Origin: Pseudomonadota bacterium
Lineage (GTDB): Bacteria; Pseudomonadota; Alphaproteobacteria; Rhodospirillales; Magnetospirillaceae
Assembly: GCA_021847015.1 (NCBI GenBank)
Contig: JAJZVW010000003.1
Location: forward strand, 1-64,000
DNA length: 64,000 nucleotides
Direction: 5' to 3'
In this document: positions 1 to 8,950 of the stretch, one piece after another
How positions within the stretch are numbered: position 1 is the first letter of the stretch
Layout of the letters: every line of letters begins with the position of its first letter
Program-made: the position numbers and the translations under genes
The notes under the pieces: model-generated
Seen by the model: only the letters and a program-made list of their open reading frames with translations
The model's database searches: none
Told to the model about the DNA's origin: nothing

Positions 1-20
1 TATGCGGCATCAGGGCATGT

Positions 21-104
21 TGTCATCCCGAGGGAGCGGAGCGACTGAGGGATCTTTCACGCGAAAGTGCCGGAAAGATCCCTCGCCGTCGGCTCGGGAT
101 GACA
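21..104. repeat. Dispersed imperfect palindrome, family 1 copy A
   Basis: An 84 bp imperfect inverted repeat begins TGTCATCCCGA and ends TCGGGATGACA, with inner arms GAGGGATCTTTC and GAAAGATCCCTC. Related copies lie at 15207-15291, 21210-21292, 23268-23362 and 25651-25732. All are intergenic, so this is a REP/MITE-like family that could form a long RNA or DNA hairpin. It fills much of the gap before the dodecin gene; no gene is visible in 1-224. Confidence 0.8.
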
Positions 105-224
105 GCGAAAAATGCATAATGAGAACCTCTGGTCTCTTCCCCCCTTGGGGCCATCCTCCCGAGCAGGCGGAAGCGCACCGCTTCCGCCCACATTCCCACG
201 ATACGGGTCGCAAAGGAGAGGCGG

Positions 225-449
225 ATGAACACCGACAAGCACGTCTACAAGATCATTCATCTGGCCGGCAGTTCTCCCGACGGCATGGAAGCGGCCATCG
301 GTACCGCGATCGGCAAGGCGGCCAAAACCCTGCGCAATCTTCGCTGGTTCGAGGTAACGCAAACCCGTGGCCACATAGAAGACGGCAGGATCGCCCACTG
401 GCAGGTGATCCTGCGGGTCGGCTTCACCTTGGAGGAGGACGGCCAGTGA
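225..449 (+). CDS. Dodecin-family flavin-binding protein
   Basis: This 74-residue protein matches the dodecin family in length and sequence. It reads [19 protein letters not shown], followed by the hallmark block [21 protein letters not shown] and the closing strand [13 protein letters not shown]. Dodecins are small beta-alpha-beta-beta proteins that form hollow dodecamers in the cytoplasm and store or buffer flavins. The tryptophan in LRWFEV is the residue that stacks on the isoalloxazine ring in characterised members. The ATG has a strong AAAGGAG ribosome site. The gene stands alone, and no riboswitch-like leader was seen. Confidence 0.93.
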   Translation: MNTDKHVYKIIHLAGSSPDGMEAAIGTAIGKAAKTLRNLRWFEVTQTRGHIEDGRIAHWQVILRVGFTLEEDGQ

Positions 450-548
450 CGGACGGCTTCGGCCGGCGAACGGCGAGCCAGACCTTCTATTGAAACGCAT
501 TCGCACTCCCCATATTAGGATAAACTGATATTCCTAAGGAGAGCGACC

Positions 549-992
549 ATGCTTATCTCCGGCTTTCCGTCCGATGGCGTCGTTACCGTAAATCGCGTCA
601 TCCTTCGGCACGGCTATACCGTCGACGACTTGCAGGAGCGGACGGCCGTGCTGTGCGAAAACGTCAAGACCTACCACTCCGATACCGGCTTCATCGGGGG
701 CTTCGTTTGTTTGAACTCCGGCCAGATATCCAATGAAGGATCGACCGTCGGGCAGGTGGTGAAGAGCCCGCTGGCCGAGCGGGAGGCCCTGATCGTCACC
801 TTCTGGCGCAGCTTCGCCGAGCATGAGCGGAGCCACCGCAGCCCGACCTTCCAGCCGCTTTTCAGGGAGTTGCTGGAGCTCTGCGAGAACGGGAACGAGG
901 AGATCGGCTATCAGCTTCTATGGCAGGGCAAAGCCTACAGCGGGGAGGAAGCCGAAGCGGCCCGCCGGGCCAAACACATGCACGCCGCATGA
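549..992 (+). CDS. Conserved hypothetical protein, possible dimeric alpha/beta barrel (ABM-like)
   Basis: This is a soluble 147-residue protein with no signal peptide or membrane segment. The N-terminal half (VTVNRVILRHGYTVDDLQERTAVLCENVKTYHSDTG in pieces, then GFIGGFVCLNSG) alternates strand and helix as in antibiotic-biosynthesis-monooxygenase-like ferredoxin folds. A middle block (EALIVTFWRSFAEHERSHRS) has the 'FWRSFAEHERSH' look of ABM proteins, where a helix follows the last barrel strand. The C-terminal third is helical and acidic. The ATG is preceded by TAAGGAG. Function is unknown and the ABM relation is only an impression. Confidence 0.7.
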   Translation: MLISGFPSDGVVTVNRVILRHGYTVDDLQERTAVLCENVKTYHSDTGFIGGFVCLNSGQISNEGSTVGQVVKSPLAEREALIVTFWRSFAEHERSHRSPTFQPLFRELLELCENGNEEIGYQLLWQGKAYSGEEAEAARRAKHMHAA

Positions 993-1194
993 TCGCATCC
1001 GGCAAAACCGGGGACGCGGGACCGACGGGGGCACTATCCGTCGGCCGCGTTCCCCCGCAAGCCTGCGGGAGTAATTTTCAGCGATCTGCGGTAGGATGGC
1101 CACCATGGAAATCGTGGCGGGGGTTGTACGCAAATTCCGCCTGCGATAGTGTAAATTTCATTCTGCGACCCGCACCCGAGAGGGGAACACGGCC

Positions 1195-1485
1195 ATGAGT
1201 GTGCAGCAGGAAGCGAATATCCGCGTCGTCGCTTATCGCCTTTGGGAAGAGGAGGGCCGGCCCGCCGGCCGCGATCTCGAACACTGGTATCGCGCCGAGA
1301 TCATTGTCCGGTCCGCGTCCATTGCTCCGGATCGAGGGCACCGTTCGGCCCCGGCCAAACCCAAAGAGAAGAAGACGGCCGCCGCCGAAAAGAAACCGGC
1401 TGCGAAAAAGAAGGCGTCGGCGGCCAAACCGGCCAGCAAGCCGAAGGCCTCTGCCGGCGCCAGGGTGGCCGCGGCCAAAGCCTGA
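1195..1485 (+). CDS. DUF2934-type protein with lysine/alanine-rich histone-like tail
   Basis: The first ~35 residues (IRVVAYRLWEEEGRPAGRDLEHWYRAE) match the DUF2934 pattern, a short helical module common in alphaproteobacteria. From about residue 47 the protein is low-complexity KPKEKKTAAAEKKPAAKKK-type sequence resembling the C-terminal tail of histone H1 or AlgR3-like proteins. The tail suggests nucleic-acid or polyanion binding, but this is inference. Length is 96 aa. No operon partner is evident: the next gene is convergent. Confidence 0.8.
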   Translation: MSVQQEANIRVVAYRLWEEEGRPAGRDLEHWYRAEIIVRSASIAPDRGHRSAPAKPKEKKTAAAEKKPAAKKKASAAKPASKPKASAGARVAAAKA

Positions 1486-1546
1486 CTCCGGGTTCCTCTC
1501 GGGGGGAAAGGCGCCGGCCTCGCTCAGACCGACGCAAGGCGGTCGG

Positions 1547-2002
1547 TCACGCCGGATTTTCAGCGGCGACGGCACCCTTGTTGGACTTCGCCCCCTCGCT
1601 CCCCGTCTGTGGTGGCGGCGCCTCAAGGCGCTTGGGCGCGCTGGCCCGGTGGATGCACTGGCCCTCCACGAAGGCGCCGGCCTCGATTTCCAGCACTTCA
1701 TGGGCGACGTCGCCGAGGACGCGCGCCGATCGGGCTATCGTCACGACCGCCGCATTGATCTTGCCCTTCAGCTCACCGAAGATCTTGGTGTGCTCGGCCG
1801 TCACCTCGCCGGAAATGCGGGCCCCTTCCCCGACCACCAGGGTGGTGCAGGTGATATCGCCCTCCACCTGGCCGTCCACATGCAGTTCGCCCTGGGAAAG
1901 AATGTCGCCGACGATCCGCACGTCGGGGCCGATTACGGAAAGGACCCCGCCCTGGTTGGACCCACCCGACGAAGAAACCGTCTTAACGAATTTCTGGAGC
2001 AT
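1547..2002 (-). CDS. Bactofilin (polymer-forming cytoskeletal protein)
   Basis: This 151-residue bactofilin has a central right-handed beta-helix of short repeats (VLSVIGPDVRIVGDILSQG, ELHVDGQVEGDI, VVGEGARISGEV, KINAAVVTIARSARVLGDV). Disordered Ser/Gly N-terminal and Pro/Ala C-terminal tails flank it, the usual layout. Bactofilins polymerise without nucleotide and act as membrane-associated scaffolds for cell-wall enzymes. The ATG at 2002 (MLQKFVKTV) is preferred; an upstream start at 2044 would deepen the overlap with the M23 gene. It overlaps the upstream M23 peptidase by 20 bp, which suggests coupled expression and a shared role in local peptidoglycan remodelling. Confidence 0.92.
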   Translation of the reverse strand: MLQKFVKTVSSSGGSNQGGVLSVIGPDVRIVGDILSQGELHVDGQVEGDITCTTLVVGEGARISGEVTAEHTKIFGELKGKINAAVVTIARSARVLGDVAHEVLEIEAGAFVEGQCIHRASAPKRLEAPPPQTGSEGAKSNKGAVAAENPA

Positions 2003-3137
2003 CACGACCTGCCGAAATGAATGTGAGGGGATCGCGGGGGACATCGATCATGCGCACTTCGTAATGCAGATGGGCGCCGGTGGACCGGCCGCTGTTGCCC
2101 AACAGGCCGATGACGGTCGCCGTCGAGACCGCCTGGCCGACCGTTACCTTGATGCGCGACAGATGGGCGTAACGGGTAAGGAAGCCGTTGCCGTGGTCGA
2201 TATCGACGGTATTGCCATACCGATCGTAAGGACCGGCCATTTTCACGATCCCGGCTGCGGTCGCATACACGGGCGTCCCGTAGGGTGCGCCGAGATCGAG
2301 GCCCTCGTGGATGCCGGTGCGGTTGTTGAGGGGGTCGTGCCGTGCGCCGAACGGACTGTTCACTTCCCAGGCTTGGTGGAGCGGGGCTGCGAGAGGAACA
2401 TTCTTCAGAACGGCCTTGATGGCGTTCCAGCGCTCCATGCGCCCGAGCAGCATGTCCAACCCGCTGTCGCCGCCCAGGGCCGATTGGGCGGCGGGGATGA
2501 ACGGTCCGCCCATCCCTTTCCTCTTCGCATTTTCCGCCAGCAGACGGTCGGGATCGGCCCCGATGTGCCGCAGCAGCGATTCCGCCTGGGCGATACGGCT
2601 ATTGGCGACGCCAGCCGTGTTCTGGACCACGCGGCCATAGGTGACCTTCAGCCGGTCGAGCGAGGCTTCGAGCCGCCGCACCTCGTCCCGGACGGCCTTC
2701 GCCTCGGCGCCGCCAGGCTGGGTCGCATCGTCATACGCGGGGTCGCCCACAGAGATCTGGGACGGGACCGGGGACGGGGCCGGTCGCGCGTCGGCATGCC
2801 GGCCGGTCAGGGCGGCGCTGGACTCGGCCAGAACCATGAGATCGGAGTGAACCGCGTCGACCTCGTGGGTGATGTCTCCCACCAGCCGATGGGCCGTCTC
2901 CAGCCGCTGCTCGGCGGCGTGATAGGACGCCATCACCTTATCGAGCTGGCGTTCCTTCACCGCCACTTCCTCGGGGCGGTGCATCAACAGCGCCGTGACC
3001 GTCAGCGCCCATAGCGAAACGCCCGCGAAAACGCCGAGGATGACCGTCTGGTGGCGGCGGGTGAAGGTGAAGTGGCCACCGCGTCCATCCGGCCTGCGGA
3101 TGAACACCTGCCATTCGGGCAGAACCGCCCCCAGCAT
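1983..3137 (-). CDS. Membrane-anchored M23 family metallopeptidase
   Basis: This is a 384-residue protein. A basic N-terminus (WQVFIRRPDGRGGHF) is followed by one membrane segment near residues 29-52, a coiled coil of roughly 55-140, and a C-terminal LytM/M23 domain. Zinc ligands are visible as HEGLD (His277, Asp281) and HLHYE (His ~358). The family cleaves peptidoglycan cross-links. The start at 3137 (MLGAVLPEWQ) is chosen because the upstream extension to 3248 is arginine-rich and unlike the family. Downstream and overlapping is a bactofilin, a pairing known to place M23 enzymes at curved or polar sites. The catalytic residues look intact, so an active hydrolase is likely. Confidence 0.92.
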   Translation of the reverse strand: MLGAVLPEWQVFIRRPDGRGGHFTFTRRHQTVILGVFAGVSLWALTVTALLMHRPEEVAVKERQLDKVMASYHAAEQRLETAHRLVGDITHEVDAVHSDLMVLAESSAALTGRHADARPAPSPVPSQISVGDPAYDDATQPGGAEAKAVRDEVRRLEASLDRLKVTYGRVVQNTAGVANSRIAQAESLLRHIGADPDRLLAENAKRKGMGGPFIPAAQSALGGDSGLDMLLGRMERWNAIKAVLKNVPLAAPLHQAWEVNSPFGARHDPLNNRTGIHEGLDLGAPYGTPVYATAAGIVKMAGPYDRYGNTVDIDHGNGFLTRYAHLSRIKVTVGQAVSTATVIGLLGNSGRSTGAHLHYEVRMIDVPRDPLTFISAGRDAPEIR

Positions 3138-3291
3138 TCGGCGGAGTCTTATTTTCCCGTCCCCACCCTGACGGTGCCCAAAGCGCCGGTCCCCCACTTG
3201 CCTTCCCCTGCCGCTGCGGATATCCGGTAGCGCGGCCAGTCTACCCATTCGAGCGACCTTAGGCTACAGGTAATAGCCGAAAATCCCCGGG

Positions 3292-5340
3292 TCAGCGACC
3301 CTCGCGCCGCCACGTCCACAGCAGGCCGCCGATGGCCAGAACCAGAAGGACGCCCCCAGGGATCAGCGGCACCTCGCGAAGGCCGGTGACGGAATGGTCA
3401 TCGCGGGCCAGCAGGCCGATCCACCCCCGCCCGCTGGCCACCCCACCCGCGGGCACCCGACGGATCTCGGGAAGACCGCCATCCACAAGCCAATGTACCG
3501 CCCCCCCCGTAGCCTGCGCGACCGGGCTCAGCCTCGCGGCGGTTGCCGCAAGTTCGGACAGCTCGATCGGGTTGGGGCTTCCGATGACGGCGACCGCGCT
3601 GCGCTGCCCGTCCTCGACGCGCCACAACCCCGCCTGCCCGGCCTCCATACTCGCCGTGGCACGCCCGCCCCCCTGATCGACGAGCGGCAGGGACGCGGTC
3701 GAACCGTCGGGGCGGGTGACGGTGACCGTTTCCGGCACCGTGTCCAGCGAACGCCGGGTCACCTCGATGCGCGATCCCTTGACCTCGGCCGAGAGGGAAT
3801 CCTCCTCCAGGTCCGGCTCCTTCATCAGCCAATGGGCAAGCCGGCGGAGAAGCTCGTTGTAAGGGCCTCCGCCTTCCCACCCCCGCGCCCACAGCCAGAA
3901 GGTGTCGGACAGCACCTCGGCCACCCGCCCTTCGCCCACCCTGTCGAGGATGATGAGCGGCCGATTGTCGAGGCCGGCAAGGACGGCGACCCCGGATTTC
4001 TGCCGCACGGCCATCTGCCGAAGCCACCGTCCCCAAGGCTTGGCGCCAGTGTCAAAGCCGGCCGTTACCGGATGCCGGCGCCCGAGCGCGGTGATCGTCG
4101 GGCGGAAGGGACGGGCCAGCACCGTCCCGGTCGGCTCGGCGGGCATGATCTCCGCAAGCGGTGCCGCGAACAGCCCATCGGGCTCGGCGAATTCCGGCCC
4201 GACCGCCGCCAGCAGGGCGCCGCCGTTGCGGACATAATCGGCCAAGGCCTTGTAGTAATTGGCGGACAGCACCCCACGGCGGCGATAGCGGTCGAAGATG
4301 ACAAGGTCGAACTGGGACAGCTTCTCCTCGAACAATTCCCGCACCGGGAAGGTGATGAGGGACAACTCCCGGATGGGGGTGAAGTCGTCCTTTTCCGGTG
4401 GCCGCAGGATCGTGAAATGGACGAGCGCCACGGCCGGGTCCGCCTTCAGCAGGTCGCGCCACGTCCGCTCACCGGCATTGGGCTCGCCCGAGATCAGCAG
4501 GACCTTGAGCCGGTCGCGGATCCCCGAGATGGCGAAGGCAACGCGGTTGTTGGCTAGCGACAGTTCATGGGGACCTGGCTCGGCCGCCAATTCCACCACC
4601 GTCTGGCCGGCGTGGCGCACCGGCACCTCGATACTGGTGTCCCGGTTCAGCGGAACCTGGGCGGCAAGATAGGGTTGACCGTCCACACGCACGTCGACGC
4701 GGGCGGCACCGGTGCCGCCCGGTTCCTCCACCCGGAGCCGCACCGCCGCACTGCGGCCCACCAGGGCGAATTTCGGACCGTCCCGAAGCACTAGCCGGCG
4801 GTCCACTTCTCCCGGCCGTCCGGATAGCAGGACATGGACCGGCGCCCCCAGCGACCGCCCCAGATCCTCAGGAACGTCGTGCACCTCGCCATCGGTGATC
4901 ATCAGCACGCCGGCCAGCCGCCGTTTGGGCACATCGGCCAGCGCGTGGTCAACGGCGGCGAACAGCCGGGTCCCCTGATCCTCGCCGTCACGGTTGCCGA
5001 CGCGCTCGATCCGCACATCCAGGTTCGGCTCGTGGGCCAGCCGTTGCCGTATCTGGGCGAGAGCCGCTTCGGTTTGGGCGCGCCGGTCCCCGATCCCCTG
5101 CGACAGGGTGTCGTCGACCACCACCACCGCAATATCGGGGAGCGGCTGACGCTCCTCGGTCACCAGCCGGGGATTGGCCAGCGCCACCAGGAGGGCCGCC
5201 AGCGGGATGGCCCTCGCCCAGGCGCCGCGCGCGCGGCGCCCCAGGGCCAGCAGCCAGACCGCAAGGGCCACCCCGGCCAGCGCCGCCAGCAGCGGCCAGG
5301 GCACCAGCGGCGCGAAGGCGATCCCCGACAAGGCGTTCAT
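3292..5340 (-). CDS. Membrane protein with glutamine-amidotransferase-like/VWA-like periplasmic region (MoxR-operon partner)
   Basis: This 682-residue protein has two N-terminal membrane segments (about 8-30 and 42-58), a large soluble region and a single C-terminal membrane segment (VPLIPGGVLLVLAIGGLLWTW). The soluble part contains a VWA-like start (PDIAVVVVDDTLSQG) and a GATase1-like region (FDLVIFDRYRRRGVLSANYY...GGALLAAVGPE) without an obvious catalytic cysteine. It is the last gene of the MoxR/DUF58/BatA-type operon, overlapping the gene before it by ATGA. Such operons are linked to envelope stress and chaperone-like assembly; the exact role is unknown. Confidence 0.85.
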   Translation of the reverse strand: MNALSGIAFAPLVPWPLLAALAGVALAVWLLALGRRARGAWARAIPLAALLVALANPRLVTEERQPLPDIAVVVVDDTLSQGIGDRRAQTEAALAQIRQRLAHEPNLDVRIERVGNRDGEDQGTRLFAAVDHALADVPKRRLAGVLMITDGEVHDVPEDLGRSLGAPVHVLLSGRPGEVDRRLVLRDGPKFALVGRSAAVRLRVEEPGGTGAARVDVRVDGQPYLAAQVPLNRDTSIEVPVRHAGQTVVELAAEPGPHELSLANNRVAFAISGIRDRLKVLLISGEPNAGERTWRDLLKADPAVALVHFTILRPPEKDDFTPIRELSLITFPVRELFEEKLSQFDLVIFDRYRRRGVLSANYYKALADYVRNGGALLAAVGPEFAEPDGLFAAPLAEIMPAEPTGTVLARPFRPTITALGRRHPVTAGFDTGAKPWGRWLRQMAVRQKSGVAVLAGLDNRPLIILDRVGEGRVAEVLSDTFWLWARGWEGGGPYNELLRRLAHWLMKEPDLEEDSLSAEVKGSRIEVTRRSLDTVPETVTVTRPDGSTASLPLVDQGGGRATASMEAGQAGLWRVEDGQRSAVAVIGSPNPIELSELAATAARLSPVAQATGGAVHWLVDGGLPEIRRVPAGGVASGRGWIGLLARDDHSVTGLREVPLIPGGVLLVLAIGGLLWTWRREGR

Positions 5341-8045
5341 CGGTTAAGCCGCTCCAGGATGGCCGGCAGATGCACCTGGTCGGCCTTGTAGTTTCCGGTG
5401 AGCGCGTACATGACCAGGTTGATGCCGAACCGATAGGCCATTTCGCGCTGACGCTCACCCCCCGGGACGGTGGCGAACATCGGCCGGCCGGCGGCATCCA
5501 CCGCCCAGGCGCCGGCCCAATCGCTGCCGCCGACGATGACGGGCGAAACCCCGTCGTTGTCGGCCGGCGCACCGTCCTGGGCCCAGACCGTCCCGCCCTC
5601 GTACCGCCCGGGCATGTCTTTGAGCAGGTAGAAGGCCCGCGTGAGGACATGCTCGCCGGTGACCGGCGCCAGCGGCGGGATATCCAGTCCTTGGGTCAGC
5701 GCGCGCAGCCTCTCGCTTTGCCCTCCGCCGGAAACGCCTCCGTCCCCGCTGTCGAAGACGATCAGCCCGCCGTGATGGAGATACGCGTTGAGCTTATCCG
5801 CCACCGCCGGGGAGACCGGGGGCTGGTCGGGCGTCACGGGCCAATAGAGCAGGGGAAAGAACAGCACCGGATCGGTGGCGAGGTCGAGCCCCATGGGCTC
5901 GGCCAGTTCGGCGGTCGAGCGCCGCGCCAGGACCTGGGTCAGGCCGATCAAGCCCGCCCGGCTCTTGGCATCGGTCGCGGCATCGCCGGTGCGGACATAG
6001 GCCAGCCGCGTTTGGAGGGCCGCCTGAAGGGCGAACGCGTCACTGTCGTCCGCGTGGGCGGAAAGCGGGATGAGGGCGAGCGCCACCAACGCGGCCGAGA
6101 TGGAGCGACGCCCCAGAAGACCCCGCAATCCCAGCGCCACCAGAAGATCGGCCACCGCCATCGCCAGCGCCAGCGCCAGCAGGGGTGGCCGCAGGTCAAG
6201 TTCACGGCTGGTCTGGGACAAGGACGAACGGGCGATCCCGGCAGGCACCGGCAGGAATCGAGGCTGCCCCACCGCCGCCCCCAGATTGAGGGCCACACGC
6301 ATCCCACCCTCTCCGTACAGGCCGGGGGGATGCCGGGGTCCCGGGACGGCCGTCGCCGGATCTCCGACGATGGCCGAAGCGGCGCCTGTCGGCGCGCCGA
6401 GGCGCCCCAGTCCATCCAGCACCTCGACCGGCGGCAACGGCCCTCCGCCCTTGCCGGGCATACCCTCGGCCAACAGCACCAGACGCCGCAGCATTTGGGG
6501 AAACAGGCCCGACAAGGCCAAATTGCTCCATTCGGCGTTCGCGGTGGTATGGACCAGCACCACCCATCCCTTGCCGTGGCGGGCGGCGGTCACCAGCGGA
6601 GTGCCGTCGGTCAGCCGCGCCCACGTGCGCGACTCCAGCTCGAGCACGGGTTCCGCCAAGACCTGCGCCGAAACCTTGACGTCGGCGGGAATGGCGATGC
6701 CGGCGAACGGACCGCTTTCCGGGAACGGCGCCAGCCCCATCGGCGCCGTCCACGACATCGCCCCTCCCAAACTGCGGTCGCCGCCGTGGAGCCGGACGGG
6801 GAGGAACGGGTCGGTCTCCCCCGGTTCAGCCTGCGCGGCGGCGTGCGCCAACGCGGGGCCGGCGAAACGCACCAGCACGCCGCCCTGGCTTACCCAGGAA
6901 TCGAGGCGGTCGGCGGTAGTCCCCAGAATTGCGGGAACGTCGGCCAGCATCAGCACCGCGACCTTGCCGGCCAGGAGTTCGGACAGGTCGCCCCGATGGA
7001 GGTCCGCCACGGGGGCCAGGGCCTTGTCGATATAGTAAAGCTGATCGAGGAGCGGCGCGGTCGCCCCGCTCCCCCCGGCCACCAGTCCGACCGGCCGGCG
7101 GCGCCAGCGTTCATCGATCAGCACCACGGCGGCGGCCGAACTCTCGTTCTCGATGTCGAGCCGCACCAGTTTGTTGCGCAATTCAACCGGCAGGCGGAGG
7201 TGGGCCGTGGCCTCGGACTGGCCGGGAGCCAGGGCCACCTCCTGGCGCCCCAGCGGACGGCCGGCGCCATCGAGGGCGCGAACGACCAGGACGTCCGGGT
7301 CGTCGAGCCCCGAAAATCGCCGCACGGGCACGTCCAGCCGTCCCGGATCCGCCGTCTCGGCCGGCGGCATCAGGGCCCGCGCCGTGCGCCCCGTCACCAC
7401 CTCGACACCGCCGCCCAGAGCCTGGAGCGCGCGCACGAACCGGGTTCCGGAACCGTCATCCAAACCGTCGGCCAGCCAAACAGCCTCCATAGGCGCGGCG
7501 TGGCCGACACGTCCGACCGCCCCGGCGGCGGCGGCACGGTCGCTTCCCCACGGTTTGGGAACCAGGGCCTGAACCGCGGCACGCGCGTCCACGGCCGGCA
7601 TGGGGCCGCGAACCTCGATCGGCGAGCCGTCGGCCGGCGGCGCGGTCGGCACCAGCAGAACCGCACGCCCCTCCCTCTGGGCGCGCGCCAGAAGCGCATC
7701 GAGCCAGGCACGCCGCTGCGACCAATCCCGCGCCGCCGCCCAACCGTCATCAATGGCGACCATCAGCGGCCCGCGGCCGGACATGGGCGGGCCGGGATGC
7801 CACAACGGCCCAGCGACGCCCACGATCACCATGGCGGCGAGAACCAGGCGCAAGAGCAGAACCCAGAGCGGCGTATGCGCCGCCGCGCTTTGCCGGGCAT
7901 CCAGCCCGAACAGCAGCCGGATCGCCGGGAAGCGGATCGTGCGCGGCACCGGGGGGGTGACGCGCAGCAGCCACCAGAGCGCCGGCAGGACCGCCAGTCC
8001 CGCCAACGCCCAGGGAGCGGAGAACGCGAGCGGGCCCAAAGCCAT
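5337..8045 (-). CDS. BatA-type N-terminal / DUF4159 C-terminal membrane protein
   Basis: This 902-residue protein starts with an aerotolerance-regulator (BatA) N-terminal region. Membrane segments sit at about 10-26 and 57-77, separated by the typical PPVPRTIRFPAIRLLFGL stretch. A long periplasmic or cytoplasmic body follows, then another hydrophobic pair near 650-700 and a DUF4159 domain at the C-terminus (FALQAALQTRLAYVRTGD...ADKLNAYLHHGGLIVFDSGDGG). The start at 8045 forms a TGATG overlap with the DUF58 gene, favouring it over the upstream start at 8144. This is a standard alphaproteobacterial fusion. Function is only known as part of MoxR-associated modules. Confidence 0.9.
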   Translation of the reverse strand: MALGPLAFSAPWALAGLAVLPALWWLLRVTPPVPRTIRFPAIRLLFGLDARQSAAAHTPLWVLLLRLVLAAMVIVGVAGPLWHPGPPMSGRGPLMVAIDDGWAAARDWSQRRAWLDALLARAQREGRAVLLVPTAPPADGSPIEVRGPMPAVDARAAVQALVPKPWGSDRAAAAGAVGRVGHAAPMEAVWLADGLDDGSGTRFVRALQALGGGVEVVTGRTARALMPPAETADPGRLDVPVRRFSGLDDPDVLVVRALDGAGRPLGRQEVALAPGQSEATAHLRLPVELRNKLVRLDIENESSAAAVVLIDERWRRRPVGLVAGGSGATAPLLDQLYYIDKALAPVADLHRGDLSELLAGKVAVLMLADVPAILGTTADRLDSWVSQGGVLVRFAGPALAHAAAQAEPGETDPFLPVRLHGGDRSLGGAMSWTAPMGLAPFPESGPFAGIAIPADVKVSAQVLAEPVLELESRTWARLTDGTPLVTAARHGKGWVVLVHTTANAEWSNLALSGLFPQMLRRLVLLAEGMPGKGGGPLPPVEVLDGLGRLGAPTGAASAIVGDPATAVPGPRHPPGLYGEGGMRVALNLGAAVGQPRFLPVPAGIARSSLSQTSRELDLRPPLLALALAMAVADLLVALGLRGLLGRRSISAALVALALIPLSAHADDSDAFALQAALQTRLAYVRTGDAATDAKSRAGLIGLTQVLARRSTAELAEPMGLDLATDPVLFFPLLYWPVTPDQPPVSPAVADKLNAYLHHGGLIVFDSGDGGVSGGGQSERLRALTQGLDIPPLAPVTGEHVLTRAFYLLKDMPGRYEGGTVWAQDGAPADNDGVSPVIVGGSDWAGAWAVDAAGRPMFATVPGGERQREMAYRFGINLVMYALTGNYKADQVHLPAILERLNR

Positions 8046-8926
8046 CAGCGCCCCCCTCCCGACCGCGACCCGGACAGGCGCATGTGCAGCGCCAGCAGAG
8101 GCGTCTGCGGCGATTGGTCGGTATGGTGGACGGCGAAGCTCCACCCCACCGCGCGGGCGATCCCGGCCAGGCCGTCGCGATGGGCGGCCAGACGATCGCG
8201 ATACCCGGCGCGCACGTCTTCGGAGCGCCGGATCACCGTCTCCCCTTCGCCTTCCATCCCCGAGAACCGCACCCTGCCGGTGAACGGGAACACCTCTTCG
8301 GCCGGATCCAGCACTTGGAGCAGATGCCCCACGGCTCCCGTCGCGGCCAGGGCGCGAACGCGGGAATCCATATCCTCCAAGGGCATGAGAAAGTCCGAAA
8401 CCAGAACCACCTCGGCGTGGCGGGACAGGCGCTCGGGTCCCGGCAGGCCCGATCCGTTACCCGTCGGCGGGGGCAAAGACGCCGCCAACCGCGCCAGCGC
8501 ACTCCCACCCGAAGCCGGCGGCATGTCGCCACCCAACGGCGCCACCCGTTCCCCTCCCCTCAGCAGAACGGCGGCGAGAGCCAGGACGAGCAACTCGGCG
8601 CGCTCGCGCTTTTCCGGCAGAGCGGGGGTCGAACGCCACGCCATCGACGGCGAGGCATCCCGCCATAGCCATACCGTCTGCGAGGCCGCCCACTCCCGTT
8701 CCCGCACGAAAAGACGCTCGCCGCGCGCCGACTGACGCCAATCGACCGCGGTGGCGGGGTCTCCCGGCTGGTAGGTCCGGTACTGCCAGAACGTCTCCCC
8801 GGGACCGGCCTGATGGCGCCCATGCACGCCCGCCGCCACCGTGGCCGCGATCCGTTCGGCGGCGACCAGCAGCGGGGGCAGGCGCGATGCGAGTTCCTCG
8901 GCCTGAAGGTGCTTTGCGGAAGACGT
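8045..8926 (-). CDS. DUF58 domain protein, apparent ACG start codon
   Basis: The protein has the DUF58 signature (GRHQAGPGETFWQYRTYQPGDPATAVDWRQSAR) and a VWA-like remainder (VWLWRDASPSM, VVLVSDFLMP). DUF58 proteins are partners of MoxR ATPases. Family homology extends upstream of the first canonical start (GTG at 8839) into KHLQAEELASRLPPLLVAAERIAATV. The only codon well placed to start this is ACG at 8926, eight bases after AAGGAG. In frame there is no ATG, GTG or TTG between the stop at 8951 and 8839. Length from ACG is 293 aa. Either a rare ACG start or a T-to-C change or error in an ATG explains this. Confidence 0.85.
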   Translation of the reverse strand, partial: TSSAKHLQAEELASRLPPLLVAAERIAATVAAGVHGRHQAGPGETFWQYRTYQPGDPATAVDWRQSARGERLFVREREWAASQTVWLWRDASPSMAWRSTPALPEKRERAELLVLALAAVLLRGGERVAPLGGDMPPASGGSALARLAASLPPPTGNGSGLPGPERLSRHAEVVLVSDFLMPLEDMDSRVRALAATGAVGHLLQVLDPAEEVFPFTGRVRFSGMEGEGETVIRRSEDVRAGYRDRLAAHRDGLAGIARAVGWSFAVHHTDQSPQTPLLALHMRLSGSRSGGGR

Positions 8927-8950
8927 TGATCGCTCTCCTTCCGGTCTATG

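Noticed and set aside
5370-8735. Rightward open frame of ~1121 codons opposite the BatA/DUF4159 gene
   Set aside because: Antisense shadow of a conserved operon with ATGA overlaps.
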